Of a DNA stretch of 12,638 nt, positions 6,465 through 12,638 are shown one piece after another (position 1 is the first letter of the stretch; each line of letters begins with the position of its first letter). The stretch is from an uncultured Collinsella sp. (GTDB taxonomy: Bacteria > Actinomycetota > Coriobacteriia > Coriobacteriales > Coriobacteriaceae): contig CABUAL010000023.1 in NCBI GenBank assembly GCA_902489515.1, positions 1 through 12,638 of the forward strand, written 5' to 3'. Position numbers and translations under genes: made by a program. The notes beneath the pieces were generated by a model that saw nothing but the letters and a program-made list of their open reading frames with translations, had not been told where the DNA came from and did not search any database.

Positions 6465-7322
6465 TTACTCTGCTTTGCCCACAGAGTTGAGGTTGGTCAT
6501 GCGAATCTTAACCAGCTCGGTGATCTCACGCATGCCCTCCTTGGCCGGCTTCTTGGGATCGAAGCAGGCAGGGTTCTCGGCCATGTAGGCCATGAAGCCC
6601 TTGGTGTAGGCCTGACGCAGCTCGGTGGCGTAGTTAACCTTGCAGATGCCGTTCTTCACAGCCTCGGCAACCTGCTCATCGGGCACACCGGAGGTGCCGT
6701 GCAGAACCAGCGGCACGTCGACGGCGTCGCGGATAGCCTTGACCACGGACTGCTCGATGTGCGGATCGCTCGTGTACACGCCGTGGCTGGTGCCAACGCC
6801 AATGGCCAGCGAGGTGCAGCCGGTGCGCTCGACGAACTCCTTGGCCTCGGCCGGATCGGTGTAGGGGCTCTCGCCCTCAACCGCGGGACCGTCATCCTCC
6901 TTGCCGCCAACCTTGCCAAGCTCGGCCTCGACGGGCACGCCCATGGCGCGGCCAGCGTCGGCGACGGACTTGGTCAGGGCGATGTTGTCCTCGAAGGACT
7001 CGTGCGAACCGTCAATCATGACAGAGGTGTAGCCCGTGCGGAAAGCCTGCATGCAGCGGTCATAGCCATCGCCGTGATCGAGGTGCAGAGCGACGGGCAC
7101 GGAAGCGCGCTCGGCGGCAGCCTTGACCATACCGTAGAAGTAATCCAGGCCAGCGGTCTTGATGGTGCCCGGGGTGGTCTGCATGATGACGGGGGACTTG
7201 GTCTCCTCGGCAGCGGCCAGAACAGCCATAACAAACTCGAGGTTCTCGACGTTGAACGCGCCAACGGCGTAGTGGCCGGCCTGAGCGTCCTTGAGCATCT
7301 TTTCGGTGGTAACAAGTGCCAT
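6465..7322 (-). CDS. Class II ketose-bisphosphate aldolase (fructose- or tagatose-bisphosphate)
   Basis: A zinc-dependent aldolase of 285 residues, the normal family length. It cleaves a ketohexose 1,6-bisphosphate to dihydroxyacetone phosphate and glyceraldehyde 3-phosphate in the cytosol. The catalytic set is present: D82 and zinc ligand H83 in HLDHG, E134 in VEAELG, H180 in GTSHGVY and H208 in LVLHGTSG. GGKEDD (139-144) is the usual flexible-loop motif. PGT (51-53), SLAIGVGTSHG and LHGTSGVPDE look closer to GatY/KbaY tagatose-bisphosphate aldolases than to FbaA, but motif reading alone cannot settle the substrate. Start ATG 7322 follows GAGAGGAGC; the open frame continues to 7511, but that extension has no family resemblance. 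The gene diverges from a DeoR-family regulator, a common arrangement for sugar-phosphate pathways. It could equally be the main glycolytic aldolase of the cell. Confidence 0.92.
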   Translation of the reverse strand: MALVTTEKMLKDAQAGHYAVGAFNVENLEFVMAVLAAAEETKSPVIMQTTPGTIKTAGLDYFYGMVKAAAERASVPVALHLDHGDGYDRCMQAFRTGYTSVMIDGSHESFEDNIALTKSVADAGRAMGVPVEAELGKVGGKEDDGPAVEGESPYTDPAEAKEFVERTGCTSLAIGVGTSHGVYTSDPHIEQSVVKAIRDAVDVPLVLHGTSGVPDEQVAEAVKNGICKVNYATELRQAYTKGFMAYMAENPACFDPKKPAKEGMREITELVKIRMTNLNSVGKAE

Positions 7323-7373
7323 GAGCGTTTGCTCCTCTCCCTCGCCCGCATCTGGACATCGGGCGTACGTGTC

Positions 7374-7394
7374 CGCAAGGCGTTTTACCTTGCG
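7374..7394. repeat. Short hairpin upstream of the aldolase gene
   Basis: CGCAAGG-CGTTTTA-CCTTGCG is a perfect 7-bp inverted repeat with a 7-base loop, 52 bp before the aldolase start codon. It would lie in the 5' untranslated mRNA or act as a protein-binding palindrome. It has no T-run, so it is not a typical terminator. Confidence 0.5.
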
Positions 7395-7528
7395 TTTTGC
7401 TGCGCCCATTGTATGAAATTCGGCGGGCATAAATGCACGAGATATTGTCGTTGCGCGAGGTCGAGCCTTCATTTTTGAAAAGCAAACGGAAGGGTTTTGT
7501 GCCGAGCGCACGTGTTCGATATTGAGTT

Positions 7529-7557
7529 TTGAGCGTCGAGTGGCTTTCTTTTATAGA
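7529..7557 (+). promoter_or_regulatory. Sigma-70-type promoter for the DeoR-family gene
   Basis: TTGAGC (7529-7534), a 17-base spacer and TATAGA (7552-7557) form a reasonable housekeeping promoter reading toward the regulator gene. The predicted start is near 7564, giving a leader of about 94 bases. That leader contains the GAAA repeats that may be operators. Confidence 0.45.
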
Positions 7558-7612
7558 AAAGATAAGTAATCGAAAGGCGTTTTCTTACTCAAAAAGAAAA
7601 TGAACGAAAATG
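7556..7612. promoter_or_regulatory. GAAA-rich repeats, candidate DeoR-type operator region
   Basis: GAAAA occurs at 7556, GAAAG at 7572, the inverted form TTTTC at 7580-7584, and GAAAATG at 7596 and 7606, exactly 10 bp apart. Helically spaced short repeats downstream of the proposed promoter would suit autorepression by the neighbouring regulator. DeoR-family operators are often A/T-rich direct repeats. Inference only. Confidence 0.3.
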
Positions 7613-7657
7613 GTTTCAACATAATTCCTGCAAATATCGGCAGAGAATGGAGCAGCA

Positions 7658-8461
7658 ATGGCCCAAGCTACAAACCGCGCCTTCGCCGACGAACGCCGTG
7701 CCGCCATCATGGAAATGCTCGAGCATAATGCCTCGGTGCAGGTGGCAGAAATCGCCCAGACCTTTGGCGTGTCCTCTGTCACCGCTCGCGCTGATTTGGA
7801 CGCCCTCGCCGAGTCCGGCAAACTGCGCCGCACGCATGGTGGCGCTGTGTCGCTCCACAAGCGCCTGACCGTCTCCACGCAGGATCGGCGCATTAACGTC
7901 AACGTGGCCGCCAAGCAGGCCATCGCGCAAAGTGCCATTGAACTCGTCAGCGACGGCGACACCCTGCTCGTCGACTCGGGCACCACCGCGCTCGAATTTG
8001 TCCGGCTCCTCGACCAGCGCGACGGCATCACCGTCATCACGGCAGACATTACGATCGCCGATTACATCGACGAGAGCATGCCCTCGGTCGACGTCGTCAT
8101 GCTGGGCGGCGCACTGCGCAAAGGACACCGCTATCTGTACGGTCCGCTCACCATGCAGGCGCTGCAGATGGTTCACGCCGACCTCGCCATCATGTGCCCC
8201 GGCGCCTTTGTTCCCGGCTGTGGCTTTACTACCGACTTTCCGCAGATGGCCGAGACCAAAACGGCCATGATCGCCGCCGCGCGTCGAGGCGTCGCCCTCA
8301 TGGACGCGAGCAAGGTCAACGGACGCGGCATGTACCGCTTCGCCGAACTTACCGATGTCGACACCATCGTGATGGACCGTGACCCCGACGGCGCCGTCGC
8401 CACCTCAATCGCCGAGGCCACTGACAGCTCACGTCCAGCCCTCGTCATCGCCGGCGCTTAA
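7658..8461 (+). CDS. DeoR/GlpR-family transcriptional regulator
   Basis: A 267-residue repressor of normal family length. Residues ~10-62 form the DeoR-type winged helix-turn-helix. VQVAEIAQTFGVSSVTARAD is the recognition region, and KLRRTHGGAV is the family's hallmark end of the domain. Residues ~85-245 form the DeoRC sugar-phosphate sensor: GDTLLVDSGTT (phosphate-binding type loop), an LGGALR motif near 145-150 and a VALMDASKV segment near the end. Such proteins bind phosphorylated sugars, often the substrate of an adjacent aldolase or kinase. Start ATG 7658 follows ATGGAGC. It diverges from the aldolase, so control of that gene and of itself is likely but unproven. The effector could be a ketose mono- or bisphosphate. 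Confidence 0.92.
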   Translation: MAQATNRAFADERRAAIMEMLEHNASVQVAEIAQTFGVSSVTARADLDALAESGKLRRTHGGAVSLHKRLTVSTQDRRINVNVAAKQAIAQSAIELVSDGDTLLVDSGTTALEFVRLLDQRDGITVITADITIADYIDESMPSVDVVMLGGALRKGHRYLYGPLTMQALQMVHADLAIMCPGAFVPGCGFTTDFPQMAETKTAMIAAARRGVALMDASKVNGRGMYRFAELTDVDTIVMDRDPDGAVATSIAEATDSSRPALVIAGA

Positions 8462-8466
8462 ACAAA

Positions 8467-8497
8467 AACCACCACAAAGGTCTCCTTTGTGGTGGTT
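8467..8497 (-). terminator. Rho-independent terminator of fprA
   Basis: AACCACCACAAAGG (8467-8480) and CCTTTGTGGTGGTT (8484-8497) form a perfect 14-bp stem with a TCT loop. The T-run (GGTTTTTGTT) follows the stem only on the minus strand, 23 bp past the fprA stop. It is therefore primarily the terminator of fprA; the stem may also help end the convergent DeoR transcript. Confidence 0.85.
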
Positions 8498-8520
8498 GAG
8501 CATCAGAAGTGAATGTGTCG

Positions 8521-9681
8521 CTACTTGGACAGCTCGTCGGCGAGAACCTCGATCTGAGCGCGCGAGGCGTCGTTGAGCGAGCCCAGCACGGTCACCTTGT
8601 TCTGCGCCAGGGTGATGTCCTTCATGCCCTCGAGCTCCTTGGTCATAACCTTGGCAGCGGTGGGCGCCCAGGAGCCGGCCTCAACGAGCGCCACCGTACG
8701 GTTCTGATAGGCGTGCTCGGCAAGCGTGTGGATAAAGGTGCTCATGAACGGGAAGATCTCGCCCTGATAGGTGATGGAGGCGAGCACCAGACGGTCATAG
8801 CGGAACGCATCCTCAACGGCCTCGGCCATGTCGTCGCGAGCCAAGTCAAAGACGGAAACCTTCTGGCCGCGGGCCTCGAGCGCAGATGCAAGCTCCTCAA
8901 CGGCGGCCTTCAGATGGCCGTAGACGCTCGCGTAGGCAATGGTGATGCCCTCGTCCTCGGGCTGATAGCTCGACCAGGTATTGTAAGTGTCGAGGTAGTA
9001 GCCCAGGTTCTCGGTCAGCACGGGGCCGTGGAGCGGGCAGATGATCTGGATGTCCAGATCGGCAGCCTTCTTGAGCACGGCCTGCACGAACTTGCCGAAC
9101 TTGCCGACAATACCAAAGTAGTAACGGCGCGCCTCGCAGGCCCAGCCTTCCGGGTCCTCGATGTCGTTGGCACCGAACTTGCCAAAGCCGTCGGCGCTAA
9201 AGAGCACCTTGTCGGCGGCCTCGTAGGAGAAGAGCACCTCGGGCCAGTGCACGTTGGGGGCGCCGACGAAGGTCAGGCTGTGGCCGCCCAGGTCGAGCAC
9301 GTCGCCCTCTTTGACGACCATCTTGCGCTCGGGGTAATCGGTGCCAAAGTAGTTGACCATCATGCGGAAGGCGCCCATGCTGGCTACGATCTGGGCCTGG
9401 GGATAGCGCTCCATAAAGGCAGCGATGCCGGCGGAGTGGTCGGGCTCCATGTGGTGAACGACCAGGTAATCGGGCGTGCGGCCGTCGAGCACGGCCTCGA
9501 TGTTGCCGAGCCACTCGTCAACAAAACCGCCGTCGACCGAATCGGCGACAGCAATCTTCTCGCCCAAGATAACGTAGCTGTTGTATGCCATGCCGTTCTC
9601 GGACACGTCGTACTGGCCCTCGAACAGGTCGATGTCGTGATCGTCGACGCCAACGTAGCGGATATCCTTGGTGATCTCCAT
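8521..9681 (-). CDS. fprA: A-type flavoprotein / flavodiiron protein FprA
   Basis: A 386-residue cytosolic enzyme that reduces O2 to water and/or NO to N2O in anaerobes, usually fed electrons by rubredoxin. The N-terminal metallo-beta-lactamase-like domain (to ~245) has the complete diiron ligand set: H77-x-E79-x-D81-H82, H145, D164 and H218. The C-terminal flavodoxin-like domain begins with ITIAYASVYGHLKAAVEEL (FMN phosphate loop) and continues with SITYQGEIF and EAGSWAP. There is no fused rubredoxin or flavin-reductase domain, so this is the minimal class A form. Start ATG 9681 follows a strong AGGAGG; the open frame extends to 9723 but that is less likely. The gene has its own terminator and a LacI-type gene 129 bp upstream on the same strand, with no obvious functional link. 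O2 versus NO preference cannot be told from sequence. Confidence 0.95.
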   Translation of the reverse strand: MEITKDIRYVGVDDHDIDLFEGQYDVSENGMAYNSYVILGEKIAVADSVDGGFVDEWLGNIEAVLDGRTPDYLVVHHMEPDHSAGIAAFMERYPQAQIVASMGAFRMMVNYFGTDYPERKMVVKEGDVLDLGGHSLTFVGAPNVHWPEVLFSYEAADKVLFSADGFGKFGANDIEDPEGWACEARRYYFGIVGKFGKFVQAVLKKAADLDIQIICPLHGPVLTENLGYYLDTYNTWSSYQPEDEGITIAYASVYGHLKAAVEELASALEARGQKVSVFDLARDDMAEAVEDAFRYDRLVLASITYQGEIFPFMSTFIHTLAEHAYQNRTVALVEAGSWAPTAAKVMTKELEGMKDITLAQNKVTVLGSLNDASRAQIEVLADELSK

Positions 9682-9718
9682 CAGGCAAAGCCTCCTAGAT
9701 AGACAAAAGAACCCGTCT

Positions 9719-9724
9719 ATCATA
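9719..9724 (-). promoter_or_regulatory. Possible -10 box for fprA
   Basis: Reads TATGAT on the minus strand, 37 bp upstream of the fprA start. The hexamer 17 bases upstream is ACAGTT, a poor -35. It suggests fprA has a promoter separate from the LacI-type gene. Confidence 0.3.
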
Positions 9725-9744
9725 GCACTCGGCTACATCCCAAC

Positions 9745-9778
9745 TGTTATCCGCCGGCATCCTTACCGTTTGTTATCC
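9745..9778. repeat. Direct repeat TGTTATCC upstream of fprA
   Basis: The octamer occurs at 9745-9752 and 9771-9778, 26 bp apart, and reads GGATAACA on the fprA strand. It overlaps and precedes the position of the -35 region. Could be a regulator site for an O2- or NO-responsive factor; chance occurrence is possible. Confidence 0.35.
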
Positions 9779-9810
9779 AAGCGCAATAACACGCCTTTGA
9801 CCTGCACAAA

Positions 9811-10842
9811 CTATGCGCGCGGGACCGCCGTGGTATGTCGAACGATAAGCTGCCCCGGAATACGGATCGCAACGGTTTTGCCCGGCGTTCCCTCCTTGGG
9901 AACCGCATGCTCAAACACCTCGCGTCCGCGCTGATGCAGATCGAACCGCACGGTCGTGAGCTCGTTGTGTGCGACAAAATCATCGAGCGAATCGTCGACA
10001 CCCACCACGCTCACGTCCTCGGGCACGCGCAGGCCGCTATCGCGCAGCGCGGCGATGGCGCCGTTTGCCATCTGGTCGTTTGCCGCATAAATCGCCGTCA
10101 TGGTGCGGTCGTGCTCCGCCAGATACCTGCCGGCCTCGTAGCCGCTGTTGGCAGACCAGTCGCCCTCGAGCGGCTCCGTTGGCTCAATATGCCTGCGCTC
10201 GAGCGCGTCTTGCCAACCAGCGCGGCGGAACTGCTCGTCCACCGAGAAGGATGGGCCGCCGATATAGCGGATCTGCTCGTGGCCAAGCTCAAACAGGTGA
10301 TCCATAAGCAGCAGCGAGCAGCCGTAATGGTCGGAGTCGACCGTGGTCACGCGCGGATGCGCATACATGGTGACGATAACCGTGCCGATTCCCGGCAGCG
10401 GATCAAACGTCTCAAAGTCGGGCGCCATGCGGCTCATACCGATGATGATGCCATCGACCGGCAGGGCCGCCATGCGACGCGTGGCCTCGGCAAGCGAAAA
10501 CTCCTCGGTCTTGGACATCTCGACCAGCGTGATGGCGCAGCCGTGCTCGCGAGCAGCGCTGGCGATGCCGTCGATCATCGTCAGATTCCCAAACTTGGTG
10601 ACATCGTTGACGCATAAACCGACCGAATGGTAGCGACCGTCGCGCAGGGAACGGCCGGCATAGCTCGGGCGAAAGCCGAGCTCCTGCATGGCTGCCTGCA
10701 CGCGCTGGCGCGTCTGCTCGTTCACATTGGGCAGACCGTTGGCGACGCGCGAGACCGTCTGCTGCGAAACGCCAGCAGCGCGGGCGACGTCGGCCATGGA
10801 AACCGGACGCGAGCCTGTATCGTTGGAGGGGCGCCTTGCCAC
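9811..10842 (-). CDS. LacI/GalR-family transcriptional regulator
   Basis: A 343-residue sugar-responsive repressor. Residues ~14-60 are the LacI helix-turn-helix and hinge: MADVARAAGVSQQTVSRVAN is nearly diagnostic, with RPSYAGRSL leading into the hinge. Residues ~70-335 form the periplasmic-binding-protein-like sensor, with VDGIIIGMSRM, a HLFELGHEQIRYIGG segment, YAANDQMANGAIAALRDSG and VPEDVSVVGVDD all in the expected order. Start: GTG at 10842, with AAGGTGATC just upstream, a good match to the anti-Shine-Dalgarno. The gene diverges from galK, and three copies of an operator-like sequence lie in the shared 338-bp region, so control of galKT and of itself is the natural reading. Galactose or a galactoside is the likely inducer, by inference from context. 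It could also regulate other sugar genes elsewhere. Confidence 0.94.
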   Translation of the reverse strand: MARRPSNDTGSRPVSMADVARAAGVSQQTVSRVANGLPNVNEQTRQRVQAAMQELGFRPSYAGRSLRDGRYHSVGLCVNDVTKFGNLTMIDGIASAAREHGCAITLVEMSKTEEFSLAEATRRMAALPVDGIIIGMSRMAPDFETFDPLPGIGTVIVTMYAHPRVTTVDSDHYGCSLLLMDHLFELGHEQIRYIGGPSFSVDEQFRRAGWQDALERRHIEPTEPLEGDWSANSGYEAGRYLAEHDRTMTAIYAANDQMANGAIAALRDSGLRVPEDVSVVGVDDSLDDFVAHNELTTVRFDLHQRGREVFEHAVPKEGTPGKTVAIRIPGQLIVRHTTAVPRA

Positions 10843-10935
10843 AAGATCACCTTCACCCTTGCGAGATCAAAATAGCGTGCATGCCGGCCCGTGCAGAAAT
10901 AGAGCCCGCGCGGAGGGCCGCAATCGTCGGACGCA

Positions 10936-10950
10936 TGTTAACGTACTCTA
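10936..10950. promoter_or_regulatory. LacI-type operator copy 1 (partial match)
   Basis: Shares the 13-mer TGTTAACGTACTC with the two full copies further right, then diverges. It has the central ACGT expected of LacI-family sites. It lies about 95 bp upstream of the LacI-type gene's start, so it may serve autoregulation. Confidence 0.55.
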
Positions 10951-11054
10951 CTTTTTCGAGCTGCAGCTCTTCTGCTCTATAAGTCCATACGGCACTACCG
11001 TTCACGGCTGAATTTCGACCGATTACCAGATTCTCAAAAAGTGACAAGCGATGT

Positions 11055-11072
11055 GTTATGAGTACGTTAACA
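11055..11072. promoter_or_regulatory. LacI-type operator copy 2
   Basis: GTTATGAGTACGTTAACA is the exact reverse complement of copy 3 (11123-11140). Extended by two bases it has the pseudo-palindrome TATG-N3-ACGT-N3-CATA, the CG-centred symmetry of LacI/GalR operators. It sits midway in the divergent region. Confidence 0.7.
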
Positions 11073-11085
11073 TAGCCCGTAACGT

Positions 11086-11115
11086 GCGGTATCGTGAACA
11101 CTTGGTTCATACCGC
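11086..11115. repeat. Imperfect inverted repeat between operators 2 and 3
   Basis: GCGGTA and TGAAC on the left pair with GTTCA and TACCGC on the right, with a three-base TCG bulge and a five-base loop. It lies just upstream of where the galK promoter should be, and may bind a second regulator or be incidental. Confidence 0.4.
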
Positions 11116-11122
11116 TACAAGT

Positions 11123-11140
11123 TGTTAACGTACTCATAAC
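11123..11140. promoter_or_regulatory. LacI-type operator copy 3, next to galK
   Basis: TGTTAACGTACTCATAAC is an exact inverted copy of the 18-mer at 11055-11072, 68 bp centre to centre. It ends 40 bp before the galK start codon. A weak TTGGTT at 11102-11107 would put the -10 inside this site, so a bound repressor would block transcription. Confidence 0.7.
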
Positions 11141-11180
11141 GACGCAAAACCCACCCGGGCACGCCAAGGAAAGGACTCCC

Positions 11181-12386
11181 ATGACCACCCCCGACGAAAA
11201 GACATTCGCCACGCTCACCAAGCTGTTCGAGGAGGAGTTTGGCCCCATCGGCGACCGCCAGGTGCTCTACGTGCACGCGCCCGGCCGTTCCGAGATCAGC
11301 GGCAACCACACCGACCACGAGGGTGGCCACGTTATCGCCGGCTCGCTCGATGTCGCCGTTGACGGCATCGCCGTGGCAACCGATTCCAACAAGGTTCGCG
11401 TAGCCGACGAGGGCTATCCCACGTTTGAAATCGCGCTCGGCACGCTAGACGTGCAGGAGTCCGAGAAGGGCACGTCCGCAAGCCTCGTGCGCGGTATGGC
11501 CCACGAGATTGCAGCCCTTGGCGTTGAGCCTCACGGCTTCGATTTTGCTTTCACCTGCTCCGTCCCCTCGGGCGGCGGCCTTTCCAGCTCCGCTGCCGTC
11601 GAGGCCGCATACGGCCGCGCCATGGAGACGCTCTGGGGCGCGCCCGCCATTGAGCCCGTCGCGCTCGCGCAGATGAGCCAGCGCACCGAGAACAACTACT
11701 ACGGCAAGCCCTGCGGTCTGATGGACCAGGCCGCCGTGTGCCTGGGTGGCCTCGCCTACATGGACTTTGAGGACCAGGCTCAGCCTAAGACCCAGAAGCT
11801 CGAGCTCAACTTTGAGGATCACGGTTATGCGCTTGTGCTCGTTAAAGTGGGCACCGACCACGTGGCCGCCACCGACGATTACGCTGCCGTTCCGCGTGAG
11901 ATGCAAGACGTCGCCGCCGAGTTTGGCAAGGCACGCCTGTGCGAGGTCGATGTTGCCGATTTTGACGCCAAGCTCCCCGAGCTGCGTGCCAAACTGGGCG
12001 ACCGTGCCTGCCTGCGCGCCGTTCACTACTGGTACGAGAACGGCCTGGTCGACAAGCGCTGGGCAGCTCTGAACGCCGGCGACATCGACCAGTTCCTGGT
12101 CCTGACGCGCGAGTCCGGCGCCAGCTCTGCCATGTACCTGCAGAATGTCGTTGCCAAGTTGGGCTCCGAGCAGCCCTCCATGTATGCGCTGGCCCTTGCC
12201 GAGCATGTGCTCGACGGCCGCGGCGCCGTCCGCATCCACGGCGGCGGCTTTGGTGGCACCATCCAGGCCTTCGTGCCGCTCGACCTAGTCGACACCTTTA
12301 TTACCAAGATGAACGGCTGGCTGGGCGAGGGCTCTGCCCGTCACTACGCAATTTCTGACAAGGGGGCTTACGCGGCATGGCTGTAA
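11181..12386 (+). CDS. galK: Galactokinase (GHMP kinase family)
   Basis: A 401-residue cytosolic kinase that phosphorylates galactose with ATP to galactose 1-phosphate, the first committed Leloir step. The three GHMP/galactokinase motifs are present: the sugar-binding motif at 34-49 (PGRSEISGNHTDHEGG), the ATP-binding PSGGGLSSSAAVE (129-141) and HGGGFGGTIQAF (353-364). D182 in CGLMDQ is the expected catalytic base, with R36 its partner. Oddity: the usual GEHTDY is GNHTDH here, so the Glu that contacts the sugar 6-OH in classical enzymes is Asn42 and the Tyr is His46. Start ATG 11181 follows AAGGAAAGGA; an in-frame ATG at 11094 lies before operator 3 and is rejected. galT overlaps its end by 10 bp. 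Annotation as galactokinase is supported by galT; a related sugar kinase is the alternative. Confidence 0.92.
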   Translation: MTTPDEKTFATLTKLFEEEFGPIGDRQVLYVHAPGRSEISGNHTDHEGGHVIAGSLDVAVDGIAVATDSNKVRVADEGYPTFEIALGTLDVQESEKGTSASLVRGMAHEIAALGVEPHGFDFAFTCSVPSGGGLSSSAAVEAAYGRAMETLWGAPAIEPVALAQMSQRTENNYYGKPCGLMDQAAVCLGGLAYMDFEDQAQPKTQKLELNFEDHGYALVLVKVGTDHVAATDDYAAVPREMQDVAAEFGKARLCEVDVADFDAKLPELRAKLGDRACLRAVHYWYENGLVDKRWAALNAGDIDQFLVLTRESGASSAMYLQNVVAKLGSEQPSMYALALAEHVLDGRGAVRIHGGGFGGTIQAFVPLDLVDTFITKMNGWLGEGSARHYAISDKGAYAAWL

Positions 12387-12638
12387 CGACCGACGTGCGC
12401 GAAGCTGCGCAGAACCTGATTGAGTACGCCATCCACCGATCCATGATTGGGCAGGACGACCGTATCTGGGCCTACAACACCATTCTTGAGTGCATTGGCG
12501 CCACGGGCCCCGCGCTCGACATGGCCTGGGCGCTGCAGACCGAGAAGATTTCGCTTCTGCACCCTGACACACTCCCCGACTTTGACCTTGAGGGCACGCT
12601 CGCCGTACTTTCCGAGGCCGCCGTTGCCAACGGCGCTG
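12377..12638 (+). CDS. galT: Galactose-1-phosphate uridylyltransferase, class II type (5' part only)
   Basis: Only the first 87 codons are in the window. The start ATG at 12377 overlaps the galK stop by 10 bp, implying translational coupling. The N-terminal pattern, with AAQNLIEYAIHRSMIGQDDRIWAYNTILECIG, LLHPDTLPDF-like and LSEAAVANGA-like segments, resembles the Firmicutes-type GalT (class II) rather than the E. coli-type enzyme. The family exchanges UMP between UDP-glucose and galactose 1-phosphate, the step after GalK. The catalytic region lies beyond the right edge and cannot be checked. Confidence 0.85.
   Translation, partial: MAVTTDVREAAQNLIEYAIHRSMIGQDDRIWAYNTILECIGATGPALDMAWALQTEKISLLHPDTLPDFDLEGTLAVLSEAAVANGA

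Noticed and set aside
6459..7478. 339-codon plus-strand frame across the aldolase gene
   Set aside because: Shadow; repetitive Gly/Ala/Leu/His composition typical of antisense frames, no motif.
7323..7511. 63-codon N-terminal extension of the aldolase
   Set aside because: Not similar to class II aldolases, which start at the equivalent of residue 1 here; a good ribosome-binding site precedes the ATG at 7322.
8509..9702. 397-codon plus-strand frame across fprA
   Set aside because: Shadow of fprA, with Val/Gly/Ala/His-rich composition and no recognisable domain.
10958..10969. 12-bp perfect palindrome GAGCTGCAGCTC
   Set aside because: Short and unrelated to the LacI-type motif; a 12-bp palindrome can arise by chance in this composition.
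11094..11180. 29-codon N-terminal extension of galK
   Set aside because: It would put the start codon upstream of operator 3 and the likely promoter; the ATG at 11181 has a better ribosome-binding site and matches family length.
11445..12239. 264-codon minus-strand frame across galK
   Set aside because: Shadow of galK; no motif, and the plus frame is a clear galactokinase.

Overview
The window looks like chromosomal DNA of a high-GC anaerobic actinobacterium of the class Coriobacteriia, most likely Collinsella or a close relative. This is inferred from the G/C-rich third codon positions, a galactokinase/galactose-1-phosphate uridylyltransferase pair of the variant types found in gut anaerobes, an A-type flavoprotein (an anaerobe's O2/NO defence enzyme), and long intergenic inverted repeats. 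No 16S rRNA or other taxonomic marker is present, so the assignment is tentative. I see no tRNA, rRNA, CRISPR array, transposase or phage gene.

Layout from left to right. (1) 1-2781, minus strand: a two-gene ABC exporter of the BceAB/MacB (FtsX-like permease) type. The ATPase is complete and overlaps the permease by 11 bp; the permease runs off the left edge. (2) 2782-3044: a divergent intergenic region with a helically phased CTTAC/CTTAC/GTAAG motif and a perfect 37-bp inverted repeat spanning 127 bp. (3) 3045-4034, plus strand: one polypeptide joining a MutT-type Nudix hydrolase to a Vsr-type DNA mismatch endonuclease, the most unusual protein here. (4) 4035-4523: a poorly coding stretch with one possible 69-residue ORF. 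(5) 4524-6142, plus strand: an AraC-family regulator, probably read from a leaderless mRNA, followed by a HAD phosphatase. (6) 6143-6464: a convergent gap holding two degenerate direct repeats and a large nested hairpin with a bidirectional terminator at its core. (7) 6465-7322 (minus) and 7658-8461 (plus): a class II ketose-bisphosphate aldolase diverging from a DeoR-family regulator. (8) 8521-9681, minus strand: flavodiiron protein FprA with its own terminator. (9) 9811-10842 (minus) and 11181-12638 (plus): a LacI/GalR-family regulator diverging from galK and galT. Three copies of a CG-centred operator-like sequence lie between them.

Working together: the right half is a sugar-catabolism neighbourhood. 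GalK and GalT are the kinase and uridylyltransferase steps of the Leloir pathway and probably answer to the LacI-type repressor through the operators at 10936-11140. The aldolase cleaves a ketohexose bisphosphate to triose phosphates and is probably controlled by the DeoR-type protein, whose effectors in this family are usually sugar phosphates. FprA is an independent detoxification gene. The left half combines a probable peptide- or envelope-stress transporter with a DNA- and nucleotide-quality-control fusion.

Limits: everything was read by eye from the sequence. Family names rest on recognisable motifs; substrates, promoters and operators are inference unless stated otherwise.
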